Of a DNA stretch of 64,000 nt, positions 33,194 through 43,485 are shown piece after piece. Below the pieces are notes generated by a model. That model had not been told where the DNA came from and made no database searches. It saw only the letters and a program-made list of their open reading frames with translations. The DNA comes from Pythium myriotylum (lineage: Eukaryota; Oomycota; Peronosporomycetes; Pythiales; Pythiaceae): assembly GCA_023091665.1 (NCBI GenBank), contig JALJCQ010000015.1:1488001-1552000 (forward strand). Reading direction: 5' to 3'. Each line of letters opens with the position of its first letter. Position 1 is the stretch's first letter. A program made the translations under genes and the position numbers.

Positions 33194-34145
33194 ATGGGCT
33201 GCTCAAGGTCAGGGGCAGTAGGTAAGTGGTGATGTTGATGACTTTGCGGTGTGTGCAATACTGAACTTTGTCGATTACATCAACTCATGGCGGACAGCTG
33301 TTGTAGCGGTTATCTTGGCTGGCCTCGTGTCGATGGTGTCTCTTTTGCTGCCTTCGTGGTCCAAAATGAGGCTTGAAATATCATCACCAGGGCGGCTTGA
33401 ACTGACCTTTGGCCTATGGGGGTCTTGTGTCAACAACGAGCCCTCAAACGCGACTGTACTCGACTCTCCAGTCGTCACAAACGGGTCAGAGGTGATCGCA
33501 ATCGCCCCAGAGAGTGTCGCCACTGAAATCCTTACTTGTGGATCGTATTTCGACTCGGAGATGGTTCGCATCAGCTGCGCTTCCTTCCGTCAATTTGCGT
33601 CAGGCCAATGCAAGCGCCACGAGTATTCTTCTGATTACTCTCTATGCGATTCAGACACAGCAACTGCGTTTCTTGGAGAAGCTACCATGACGTCCACAAC
33701 TTTGAACTGGTTGAAATTTTTAAGCAGGGCTTGTGGAAAGATTGGTCACGCTTCTATTGCTCTTGCCGTCATTTCGTCCATCTCTACCAGTCTGGCGATT
33801 GTACTAGTCTTCGTTGGCATCACTTGTGCAAGAATCGACTCATGTATCGGTAAAATGGGAGTTGCTTTTGCTTCCATAACGGCACTCTTTCAGCTCGTAC
33901 TCGCGATACTATGGGGAATTGAAATGCGTGCATTGCGGGCTCAGCAAGTATCATTCGGCCCGTCTTTTTATCTCAACTTTGCCAGCATGGTTCTACATAT
34001 CCTTTCCTCAGCTGCTGCAAAGAAGCACCAACAACTCGAAAAGGAAGCTCAAGACAAATACTGCGAAGATCTAGAAGACTTGCGACAGACGACTGCGGGA
34101 GACAGCCTGGGCAGCAAAGACCAGCAGAATCTCGCCTGTGTGTAG
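33194..34145 (+). CDS. Claudin/PMP22-like four-transmembrane protein
   Basis: Two exons (33194-33221 and 33298-34145; 76-bp intron with GTAAGT donor) give 291 residues. The short first exon encodes MGCSRSGAV, a possible N-myristoylation and palmitoylation start (inference). Four hydrophobic segments are present: AVVAVILAGLVSMVSLLL, SIALAVISSISTSLAIVLVFVG, ASITALFQLVLAILWG and NFASMVLHILSSAAA. The long loop after the first contains LTFGLWGSC followed by further Cys, which matches the claudin-superfamily signature GLW-x(2)-C. In animals that family builds junctions and membrane pores; in an oomycete the role is unknown. A cytosolic charged tail ends the protein. It is convergent with the dehydrogenase gene, 21 bp apart. 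Confidence 0.7.
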
Positions 34146-34166
34146 GTAAACCTTAGTTGACAGTGT

Positions 34167-35660
34167 TCAGGCTTCAACAAGTTCCAGAATGGTCTCAGCG
34201 ATAGCCAGACAGGAAGTAAGACCCGGGGATTCGATCCCACACAGATGAATGACGCCTTTCATGCCATGCAATTTCTCACCCTATAGCGAAGCACAAAAGT
34301 GTCATAGATGTCTTCCAACTCAAATAGAGTAAGATCCCTTACCGCAATGAAGAAATCGTCATAGACTTTGCCACCAAGATCGATCTTTGGCCGGATGCCG
34401 CAGTAATCGGCGATGAGGTTACTGGCGGTGACACGGGGCCAATAGTCACGAACACGCGCCGCAAACGACTCGGCCTTCGACTCGTCAGGCTACCATCGCT
34501 CAATCTCATCAGCCAATCGGTCCTGACTACGCACTGCATACCATCGCAACTTACCGTGTAATCTAGAGAGTTGACGTATTCGACATCTGGACCAAAGCGT
34601 ACATTTCCCTCCAGATCCACAGTTGCGTGAACACCTAGTCCGCCGATCTCTGGAATAGGATACACGAGGTGGCTACGACAAAGGTCATGAGAAACTATTA
34701 CCTATCAGCGGTCAACAAGATAGAGCTGGGTAACCTGAATGGACGCGAATTATCCCGCAGCTTGAAGTACGTCCCCTTAGCGAACATGCTTGGGATTTTT
34801 GGAAGGAACGGTCCGGTATTTGTCCCTCCAGCCCTCACCAAATTCGGCGCAAAGATGCCCGTGGCATTGACAAAATAGTCGCACTCGATTACGTCCACCT
34901 CCCCTGTCGCCACGGAGCTTGTGGACACCCTTACCCGTTTCGATTTTGAGTCGTAATCAACAAAGTCGACGCTGGTACCAAACGCGATCATTGCTCCGTG
35001 GTTCTGAGCATCACCTTCGAGGGTCTGCATCAATGTGTGTGAATCGATGATGCCCGTGGAAGGAGAAAAGAGTGCCTGTGCGACAAGTCGTAAATACAAC
35101 AGGATCTATGAGGCAAGTGAGCAAAAAGACTTACCTCGGTGCACTCGACCTCTGGCTCCAACTTATTCGCTTCCTCCTTTGTGATCAACCTTAAGTCGCT
35201 GACTCCGTTGGCAATGCCTCGCCGAGCAATCGAGCTTAACTGGTCGGTCTGGACATACGTAGAACGAGACTTGTGAGTATTTACCTATCCCTCGCCGCTT
35301 CCGCTGCTGCTTGCCTGATGTGTCTGAGCGACGATCAGCTTTCCGCACCGGAGGTGTGGTACTTGCTTTGTTTTGCAATAGTCGTAGAGCATATCCCGTC
35401 CACGCAGACACAACTTCGCCTTTAAGCTGTCCTTGCGGTAATAAATACCGGCTGAGAGGCGAAATAAGCGTTGCGCAGGAGCTACTTCAGGACACACGAG
35501 TCTCACCGTGGATGACTTCGCTGTTGCGCGAGCTTGTCTCCATGCCCACGCGCTTGTTCAGCTCAAGGAGGAAAACCTCGAATCCCGAGTGGAGGGCAAC
35601 TGCGCGCGCGATGCTCAGGCCAACAACGCCAGCGCCTGCGACCACGACGGTCTTGGTCAT
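34167..35660 (-). CDS. L2HGDH: L-2-hydroxyglutarate dehydrogenase (FAD-dependent)
   Basis: Seven exons (35660-35507, 35451-35315, 35248-35135, 35075-34735, 34672-34555, 34489-34343, 34280-34167) give 374 residues with exact codon closure. The N-terminus is the FAD-binding Rossmann motif [18 protein letters not shown] with ERNSEVIHAGIYY-like sequence shortly after. Other marks are [41 protein letters not shown] and the C-terminal [18 protein letters not shown]. The enzyme oxidises L-2-hydroxyglutarate to 2-oxoglutarate, passing electrons to the quinone pool. The usual mitochondrial presequence is missing in this model, as the Met at 35660 leads straight into the FAD motif. One intron (35249-35314) uses a GC donor. 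Confidence 0.92.
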
Positions 35661-36141
35661 TTTCGCCAGCTTCGATCAACCAATGACGAGCGGCCGCCCG
35701 TGCTGAGGGCTACAGAGAACGAGAGCAAATGAGAACCTTTCCAGCGGACTACTGGGCTGGGCTGCGCCGCCGCCGCTCTGCGCCTCGCTCGGCACGCCTC
35801 CGTACACAGAGTCGTGGGCGAACATACTTCCGAATAGTGAGCAAGGGATCCTCGCGCTTCTTGAAGGAGTGAACTGCCCGTGACGTCGGTGATAGTAGGG
35901 CTAGGTGAAAAGATTTGATTTGTGATGGAAGCACACTCCCCGTGACCAACATCAATCGAAGTGACCCACCACCCTGACCACGAGAATCAAAGTCAAGTCC
36001 GGCGTCAACAACTGGAGATCGACTATTACGACGAATTTTAAATACGGGCGTCTAAGCGAGGAAAAGTCTCCTCCCACCTCCACGGAGCCCCACTGCATCT
36101 ACCTAAGATTGCGAATTGCATTCCTGTTCCTCTCCGCCGCT
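35661..36141. other. Intergenic region, no gene seen
   Basis: The stretch between two same-strand genes contains only short open frames without domain signal. It should hold the promoter of the dehydrogenase gene; no clear core-promoter motif was found. Confidence 0.4.
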
Positions 36142-37629
36142 CTACAGTCCTTCGAGGAGCACAATTCCTCCTCGAGAGTTGGATGGAGCGCGAGCAGAGC
36201 TGCCCGAACGCTCCAACGAGGGAGCCGCGGATGTTGAAGCAGGTCGTGCAGCGGATACTTGATCGTCTTGGTCCAACATTGTCTTGATCACGCTCATTAC
36301 GGACGCCTTGCGAGAATCAGAGTCTGCCAGAAGCAGTTCACTGTTGAGAAGTTCCGTGAGAAGGGCTGTCTGAGGTGATGGAGCTCTTGGAGCGTTCAGC
36401 TTGACAGGGGGAGCCAAGAGGCTGTGGTTGTCTAGCTCAGGGAGCTCAGCACGATCCACAAGGTCGATGCAACGATCGCAAACACGCACATCTTCAACCA
36501 GCAAGCGCTGGCCCCCACGAACGTGAGTCTCTCGCTCGTGCTTGCGAGAGCACTCTGTGCAAACGGTCTGAACGCACAACCTGCAGTGCTTGAGACCAAG
36601 TAACATCAACGACTTGTTGCAGCAAACGCATTTGTTTGGACCCGATCCGAAAATCGACTTGCTCTTTCGCTCAGGTAGCTCATGGAGGCCCAGTCGACGG
36701 CGCCGTATGAGCTCTGTTAGTCGCTCGCAGCTTCGCGCCATGGTCAAGATTCTCTCCTTTAATGTCTTGTCAAACGTAGCTGGGGTCGCAGATCCAGCCG
36801 GCACAGTACGGACCGGAGGCTTTTGCGCCGATGGGTATGCAGTGGGAGCGGTCAACTCTGCATAGAAGAATACACGCGTTTCTTTCCATGGTCGAACGCG
36901 GTGGTTGCTCTCACTAGCAGCACGCTCGCGAGCTGGCAACTCCGGCTGGACCGTAAAGGCAGCTGTGATGTTGTGGAGGTGGTTCTTGTGCTGTTGGCTG
37001 CTCTCACTGAGTGAAGCGCCTTCAACGTCGCGAGGATCAAGAGTCGTCGTGAGCTTTTCGAATCCTTGACCATCCAGTCGACGGTATGCGGCGTCCATGA
37101 AGCTCCACTTCTGGTCGTTTCCGAATAGAGCAGACTTGACTGAAAGATCGAGCAAATCCGGGTTCTTCCGACAACCTTCTTCTTCCAGCGAGCGCAGATT
37201 GACTCGATGGACAAATGCACCATCCTTGAACTCTTCGCCGTGTAAAGCCTCCATGTTTTGCAAAAACTTCTCGCCGTTTGGTGCGTGGAGTAGATGCACC
37301 ACTTCAGGGACGCTGCAGGGAAGGACGCCACTAGCCATCACAGCGTAGCGCCCTGGCTCGTTCTTGGAGTAGAGCGAGAATTGGCCCATGTTGTCGAGCC
37401 ACTTCCATTGTTTGTTGCCTGTCTCATCGACCGAGTTGCGCAGGATCTCGCCCCAGTGGATTCGGCTTTCGGTCTGCGCGGCGAGATCCGCGAGCGTGCG
37501 GTCGCTGATGCTGACGTTACGCTTGCTGCTTCCGCCCGAGCGGGACGACCGCGGGACGGACGAAGATCGATCCGAGCCCGACGACGAGACTGACGAGGCG
37601 TGCTGAGCGCGAGCGGTCGCTGGCGCCAT
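36142..37629 (-). CDS. START-like / FYVE-type zinc-finger protein
   Basis: A single exon of 495 residues. The first 55 residues are Ser/Arg-rich. Residues 60-310 look like a START-type lipid-binding fold, in the style common in oomycete FYVE proteins. A FYVE-type finger follows at about residues 335-395. It has eight cysteines (CVCC, CRLC, CTEC, CDRC) and the partial basic patch LKHCRLC. The canonical R(R/K)HHCR is reduced, so phosphoinositide binding may be altered. The C-terminus is low complexity and ends LLEGL. By family it acts on endosomal or lipid-transfer membranes. A strong core promoter lies 32 bp upstream of the start codon. Confidence 0.8.
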   Translation of the reverse strand: MAPATARAQHASSVSSSGSDRSSSVPRSSRSGGSSKRNVSISDRTLADLAAQTESRIHWGEILRNSVDETGNKQWKWLDNMGQFSLYSKNEPGRYAVMASGVLPCSVPEVVHLLHAPNGEKFLQNMEALHGEEFKDGAFVHRVNLRSLEEEGCRKNPDLLDLSVKSALFGNDQKWSFMDAAYRRLDGQGFEKLTTTLDPRDVEGASLSESSQQHKNHLHNITAAFTVQPELPARERAASESNHRVRPWKETRVFFYAELTAPTAYPSAQKPPVRTVPAGSATPATFDKTLKERILTMARSCERLTELIRRRRLGLHELPERKSKSIFGSGPNKCVCCNKSLMLLGLKHCRLCVQTVCTECSRKHERETHVRGGQRLLVEDVRVCDRCIDLVDRAELPELDNHSLLAPPVKLNAPRAPSPQTALLTELLNSELLLADSDSRKASVMSVIKTMLDQDDQVSAARPASTSAAPSLERSGSSARAPSNSRGGIVLLEGL

Positions 37630-37660
37630 CGTTAATAGCGGGGGATGGGGAGACTGGCGC

Positions 37661-37679
37661 TGGAGAAATCGCGAATGAC
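37661..37679 (-). promoter_or_regulatory. Oomycete core promoter of the START/FYVE gene
   Basis: On the reverse strand GTCATTCGCGATTTCTCCA matches the TCATTYYNCAWTTT consensus well, with one deviation in CA. It ends 32 bp before the ATG at 37629. Confidence 0.6.
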
Positions 37680-38611
37680 CGTCGCGTGATGCCGCGCTGA
37701 CACCGGAGCCGACGCCTGCCAGTGCGAGAGAGAGTGGTGTTGAATGGAAGGCAGCTCGTGCTCAAGATCAGCTGGGACTGCAACTCGAATGTCATGCCGA
37801 GAGCGAGAGGGGGCCAGTGCTGCGTGATTACACATGCGAGCTCTTGCGCTTCCACCTGGACTGCTGGCGATTAGCAGAGACCGGGGTGACATGATCCGCC
37901 CGTTTCTGCGCGCTTGCTGTTTAGCAAACGAGACACAGATTGGGTTAAGGAAGTACATGACCCCTCTGGCGGGGACTCGAAGACAGTCGAAGCACTGAAA
38001 AGAGATGGATGCACCTCAGGCATCTGTGATGTTTGCGGCGCCAAATGAATGTAGAGTCACATGGAAGCGTACAATAGCCGTGCATTTCCCCCCACCAAAC
38101 AACAGAAGCAGGTGCAATATCATAGACACACTCGATGTCCGCTTAACAGAAATCACCGTGTTTTGTGTATGAAATCGATGTGGTTTCTTGAACTTGATTT
38201 CTGCCAGGGTGTCAGTGTCTCGGTTCGAGACTCTCGGCAGACGACGCACTTCGACGCGACGACGCCATGCTTGGGGCTGAGACACGGAGTCCGAGTCCGC
38301 GGCCTTTACGGTGCATGGAGCGATGGAGAAGCGGTGGTGGGCGTTCGTCGCGCGAGCGAGCTCCGCCGCGTCACTCAGGCGGCGGCTCGAGAGCGGCTCG
38401 CGCGTCGCCATGCAGAACTGAACATCCGAGGGATCTTCAACACGGCTGAGTCATCGCGGGAAGGGCCTATCCCACTCCACGTATCGCAATATTACAGAAG
38501 TACACTCGGCTTCTTTCAGTACACACTCGTCTACAAGCTCCGGCTCCAGGTGAACTTACTGAGAGTTAACTTAACGCACACCATTCCTTCGCCGCATATC
38601 TGCGGTCGACG
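37680..38611. other. Intergenic region with one weak reverse-strand open frame
   Basis: This 0.9-kb gap separates divergent genes. A reverse-strand frame at 38411-38016 (131 codons, starting MATREPLSSRRL) has high third-position GC in its first 80 codons, but no domain and no homologue I recognise. It may be a small gene or chance. CCATTCCTTCGCC at about 38581 could be the core promoter of AFG1. Confidence 0.35.
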
Positions 38612-40211
38612 ATGACGCTCGCGACGGCTCTGCTGCGGCATCGCGGACGCGCGCTGCTCCACGCGACAGCCTCGGCGCGCCCGGCGCTGCCGTCCGAGGT
38701 CTACCGACTGCGCGTGGACGGCGGCGAGCTCGCCCACGATGAGGCACAGCAACGAGTCGCCAAGAAGTTCATGGACAAGCTCTCTCGGCAGCTACACGGC
38801 TACCGCCTTCCGACTCTTGCGCCGGTGGAGGCAGAGGGAGAAACTACGCGTGCATCCGACCAGCAAGCAGAATCTGTTCAAGTAATGGTCCCGCGTGGGC
38901 TCTACCTCCACGGCAACGTTGGCACAGGCAAGTCGATGCTCATGGATTTGTTCTTTGAACACGTCCACGTTGAGCGCAAACGGCGAGTGCACTTCAACAA
39001 GTTCATGCTTGACGTGCATCAGCGATTGCAACGTGTGAAGAAAGACCACCTGGATCGTTACGGACGCCAGCGAAACATCGTCTTGGATCCGAGTCGCGAT
39101 GCCATATCATTAGTCGCGGAAGAGCTTGTACTGGAGAGCAACTTGCTCTGCTTCGACGAATTCCAGGTCAGTGGCCTATGCGGAAAGCCAGCGACAACGG
39201 AGTCTTTTTTTATGCATGATGTGCGTAGGTGACGGATATCGCTGATGCAATGATCATGCGCAAGCTCTTTGCTGTTTTCTTCGGACGTGGTGGCGTCATG
39301 GTGGCAACTTCTAATACCCCACCACAAGTACGTGACTCGGCTGTTCTCTTTTCTTTACACTACACCCACGCCGAATTCGATTGCCGCAGGACTTGTACAA
39401 AGATGGCACCAACCGCGAGTACTTCCTTCCGTTCTTGCACCAACTCGCAGCGCACACCAAGGTTGTGGATATGAACTCGCTCATAGATTATCGCACACGC
39501 TCCGACATGCCATCTCAGCCACTTTACTTCCATCCCCTTTCACTTGAGACCGAGTACGCTCTTCAATCACTTGTGGATGACATTTCAAACGGAGATTTGT
39601 TCGATCGATTAAGAGTTCCAGTGATGATGGGTCGCTTCCTTGAACTTTCTGGGACACAAAGTGGTGTTGCAAGAGTCACATTCGACGAGTTGTGCAACAC
39701 TGAGAAAGGCGCTGCAGATTATAAAGCTCTCTGCGAGCACTTCCACACTGTCATTCTCGAGAACGTGCCAAAACTAGAAATGAAGTCTCACGACCAAGCC
39801 CGACGTTTTATCTTGCTCATCGATGAACTTTACGAGCATAGAACCCGCTTGATATGCTCTGCTGCAGGCATTCCATCCCAAATCTTCCAATTTGACGACG
39901 CGCCCCTCCAGGGCCAGGCAGAAGCACTTGCCCAAGCAGCCACGCACAAGAGAGAGCAACTTGACCAGAATTCGAAACAGGGTATACCCGCTGCAAGCTC
40001 GTGGGATTCCCCTGTGGGATCGTACACGCCTGCGAAGATGGCTGGCTTGCAAGTCAGCAACTTGTGCTCCCTCCAAGACCTAAAGATTGCGTTCAAGCGT
40101 GCAGTTTCGCGCTTCTCGGAAATGCAGAGCGACAAGTACCTTCGTGTCAACGAAGAGTTGCAGTCAAGTAGAGTACAGCGCCTTCAACAGAGCCAGGTTA
40201 AGTTTTTATGA
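38612..40211 (+). CDS. AFG1: AFG1-family mitochondrial AAA-type ATPase (LACE1/ZapE-like)
   Basis: Three exons (38612-39166, 39229-39327, 39390-40211; two 62-bp introns) give 491 residues. A mitochondrial-type N-terminus ([18 protein letters not shown]) precedes the Walker A motif [11 protein letters not shown] at about residue 104 and Walker B LLCFDEFQ at about 180. [14 protein letters not shown] and [23 protein letters not shown] are family signatures. AFG1/LACE1 helps degrade or remove misassembled inner-membrane respiratory proteins. The C-terminal helix region is longer and Gln-rich. It is convergent with the BAR gene, 37 bp apart. Confidence 0.92.
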
Positions 40212-40248
40212 ATTTAGTGACTTGCGACTGCTTCTCTACGCACATCAA

Positions 40249-41695
40249 TCATCTTACGTTATCAAACCCTTCCCAATCAAGTGGTGCTGTGGGACTAGTT
40301 ATCGACCTGATTTGGCTACCGTCGAAGTTGGACACTTCGCTCCCTTGCAAAGCTGCTGGATTGGGCGAGATGTCGTCCCACGGAGTGATCGATAGACGTG
40401 CCATCTGGACTGGGGCAGAATGATATTCTGTCGTTGCAACCAAACACTGGTGGGCTTGAGTGAACTCGTGGGTAATGAATCCACCACCGGCAGAAGATGG
40501 GCTTGTAGGTGAGTGGACTGCTCCCGCTTGATCTTCTGCAGTTGGGTAGGCTATACTTGTCATCAGTTTCGGCACTGGTGGCATTTCTGGCGGTGTCCAA
40601 TCCATAGGTGTGGCTGTGTCCAAAGTAGCAAGCTGTGGCGAAGCTTCCCCAACAAAGCTTTCAAATGAGAGCGCTTGCACAGGAAGGTCTGGGTCGCTGG
40701 CTTGATCTATCAACTGACGGTCACCTCCGCCGGCAAGTTGCCCAGCTAACGACTCCATAGAGCAAATCACACCTTCGATCGCGGAAGCGTCTTGAATCAT
40801 TTTCTGGAAGGCTCTGCTCTCATTTGCAACTCGAAGAGCGTAATCCACCCGGAACTCGAGAACCCTCTGCACAATGGGCGTCAGTTGCGATTCCTTGGAG
40901 TTGACAAACGCACGCAGGTTTGCAACAGTCGCCTCAGATATTTTCGAGTACGAAGTCGTCGTCGCGGCTAGCTTTTGCTCGTTCTACAACGCAATCCAGT
41001 AAGCATGTGGACATTTCGCTTGCTTGGTAATTCATCGTACCCGCACAAGTTTTTCAACATCTTTGACTTTCTCCTGCTTGCCAGAAGCCGACCGCTTGTC
41101 TCGTGCCTCGCGTAGGCTCATTACCTTGCGTGTGTAGTGATCAAACACCAGTTTTTCCTCATTGAATTCCACCACTTGGTTCTTGAGCAAAGCCGCGTCA
41201 GCCACCCAACCTGCAGTTGGTTGCATCACGCGACTTTCAAATCGTTTGACGGAATCTTCGAGTGCTGTCACATCCAGGGAAAGAAATGCGCTTCTCAGTT
41301 CAGCCACGCCATTTCTCATTTCTGGAGAGTTTTCTGGTGTTCCTCCAATGGCCTCAATTGCTCCATACAACACTTGCGCCGAAGTATGAAAGCCTGGTTT
41401 CGAAGTGTTTTGTAAGACGACTGAACTGTAGGTGTTAAGATTATCGTACACCAGCACGCACCCTTCAGCGAGACGATGAACCCGCGCAGAGCCGACTCGA
41501 GACCCAACACACTTAATTGGGCCTTCTCAAAGCCTGAATATGCGTTATCAAATTGAATGTTCTTGCTTGGCTTGGCTGCACCAAGCTTGCTGAGGAGCTA
41601 CACCAATCCAAACTGATGGTCAACGAATACCAAGGATGAAGCGAGTAGGCTGTTTGCTGTACCTTGTTCTGCGCTCGAACACGCAGTGACGACAT
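40249..41695 (-). CDS. BAR-domain protein
   Basis: The reading pieces form an N-terminal helix typical of BAR proteins (RVRAQNKLLSKLG), long helices (YGAIEAIGGTPEN, EDSVKRFESRVMQPTAGWVAD) and a curved-coil region up to LEFRVDYALRVANE, then a disordered tail of about 140 residues rich in Pro/Ser. Exon 1 is 41695-41663, exon 2 starts at 41597, and the last exon is 40983-40249 (57-bp intron before it). The junction near 41430-41490 is unsure because the frame changes there; see findings. BAR domains sense and bend membranes, often in endocytosis. The gene is 37 bp from AFG1, tail-to-tail. Confidence 0.7.
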
Positions 41696-41908
41696 CGCAA
41701 TTTCTTAGATGCAACGTGACGCTTACTACGCTCGCGCGCCAAATCGAGAATGCTAAGCGCGAGAAAGTAGCGACGACATTAACTTCATCCTGACCACGTC
41801 CTCTTTGTTTTCCATTGGCCTCAATACGATTCTTGCTTAGAGGACGAGTGTCGAAAACGTTCTCAGATTCTGAAGCTCCATCGTGCATGTATTCTTAGGT
41901 TTTGCTCA

Positions 41909-43339
41909 CTAAGCACCACTGTAGGCTGGCTGGTAATGCAAATACTCATCTGCAACGTCGGCGTTGAGAGCGCAACTCTGACTGCACGTGTATACAGCAA
42001 GTGTTCCCCAGTCACAGCTTTTCTCGGAGATGTGAGACAAAGAACTCGTTTGGTCCACCTGCAAATAAAACAGAAGCTGGGGTAGCACTTGGAACTCAAA
42101 CTTGCGCTCGCTTCCGCATCTGGCACAATGAGGGACTTTCTCGGCTTGAATGGTGTCTGTTGAGTGGACCCACAACACACTCTGGTTGTGCCAACGAGCA
42201 TAGCGAAGGACTTGGTCTTTGGCAACTTCGACGCGTGTTAGGAAGCGTACATACGTTTTGTCCTGTTCTGCTGTTGTGCCGAGAGCTTCGTTGAGATCCT
42301 TTTGAGACAAGCTGAAATCACCATCGACACCAAATGGGTCGCTCTCGTCGCCATTCCCGTGCTTCGAGTCTGAGCCGCTGTTAAATGCAGCGATGAGTTT
42401 GGCTTCATTTCTGATCGCGAAGCGCAATGGTAAGAGACTCCTCATTCAAAGATTAGACTCAGCTGACATACTCGTTGGCCGCTTCGCTCAACTCAGGCTC
42501 AGTCTCAATCTCCACGGTGTACAGTGGGAACAGCCACTTCGATCCATTCTTTCGCAGTGCCTCCCGGCTTTCGGCTGACTCGACCAATTGTTGAGACTCG
42601 AGGCTGCGATTACGAAAAATATTTGCAAGTTAGCGTACGTGCACCATCCCAGTCGTGGGCGGTAGTTCCACGCACCATTTGGAACAGTCAGACTTGTGAC
42701 CGTGACTCCAATGATCCTTTTGATGATCCTTGGAGCAGTATTGCGCCACTTTGCAAGCGCTGCACTTGAAAACGGCACGCTGTCCGCACAAGGCGCACAG
42801 TGCCGGGGTGGGCACTTGGGACTCGAAGTCCTCTACGCCCTCCGACGGTGGGTACTGCGCGTTGACCTGTGGTAGTTGCATCCGAAAAGCCTTGCCACTA
42901 AACACAACATCTATGCGGTCAACCACAGCGCAGCACACCCCCACCCGCCAAAAACGCACCTGCCCTGCCTCGAGCATCCTGGCTTCCGGCAGCAGAACAC
43001 GTAGAGGCTGCGATGGAACGCGTCGGGCTGGTCGTCCAAAGGACAGTAGATCTGGAGCAGAAACGACAATGCCATGCCACACTCGTCGCATTGAAGGCGG
43101 TCGCTGGTTGGGATTCCTTTGGCGCTGAGCCACTTGGGCTGGCCGCCCACGAGGCCGCCGTCCCAGGCGCCCCAGTCGTTGCTGTCGTGCAGCAGCTTCG
43201 CGTCGAGCGGCGCGTCGACCTCGCTCACGAAGCCCAGCTCCACCTCGTGCTGGTCCTCCTCCTCCTCCTCGTACTCCTCGTCGGAGTCGTCCGCCACGCG
43301 CAGCGCCGCCAGCTCGTCCGTCGCCGCGTCCGTCGCCAT
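41909..43339 (-). CDS. PDCD2: PDCD2-like protein with MYND zinc finger
   Basis: Four exons (43339-42960, 42897-42676, 42603-42472, 42410-41909) give 411 residues and close exactly. The N-domain has VELGFVSEVD and GGLVGGQPKWL, as in PDCD2. Next come a CxxC-containing segment LQCDECGMALSFLLQIYCPLDD and a MYND finger at about residues 161-199 (CALCGQRAVFKCSACKVAQYC). The C-terminal PDCD2 domain includes KVPHCARCGSERKFEFQVLPQLL. PDCD2 is a cotranslational chaperone of ribosomal protein uS5 (known for the family). The N-terminal acidic tract (DSDEEYEEEEEDQHE) is species-specific. It is divergent from the DUSP gene, 146 bp apart. Confidence 0.9.
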
Positions 43340-43485
43340 TGCTCTTGTTTGTGAGCCATTCCTCACGGTGCCAGTGATATTATCCAATCAAATGGAGATT
43401 ATATGTTCCGTATACGTCGTCCGTGGTGGGTCCAGACACAAATACCCCCTCGCTCTCTCAGACCTGAGTTCTGGCAGCCGCGACG

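Noticed and set aside
38061..38615. 184-codon forward open frame before AFG1
   Set aside because: No domain, biased composition only in part, and it overlaps the AFG1 start in another frame; the reverse-strand frame in the same place is equally weak.
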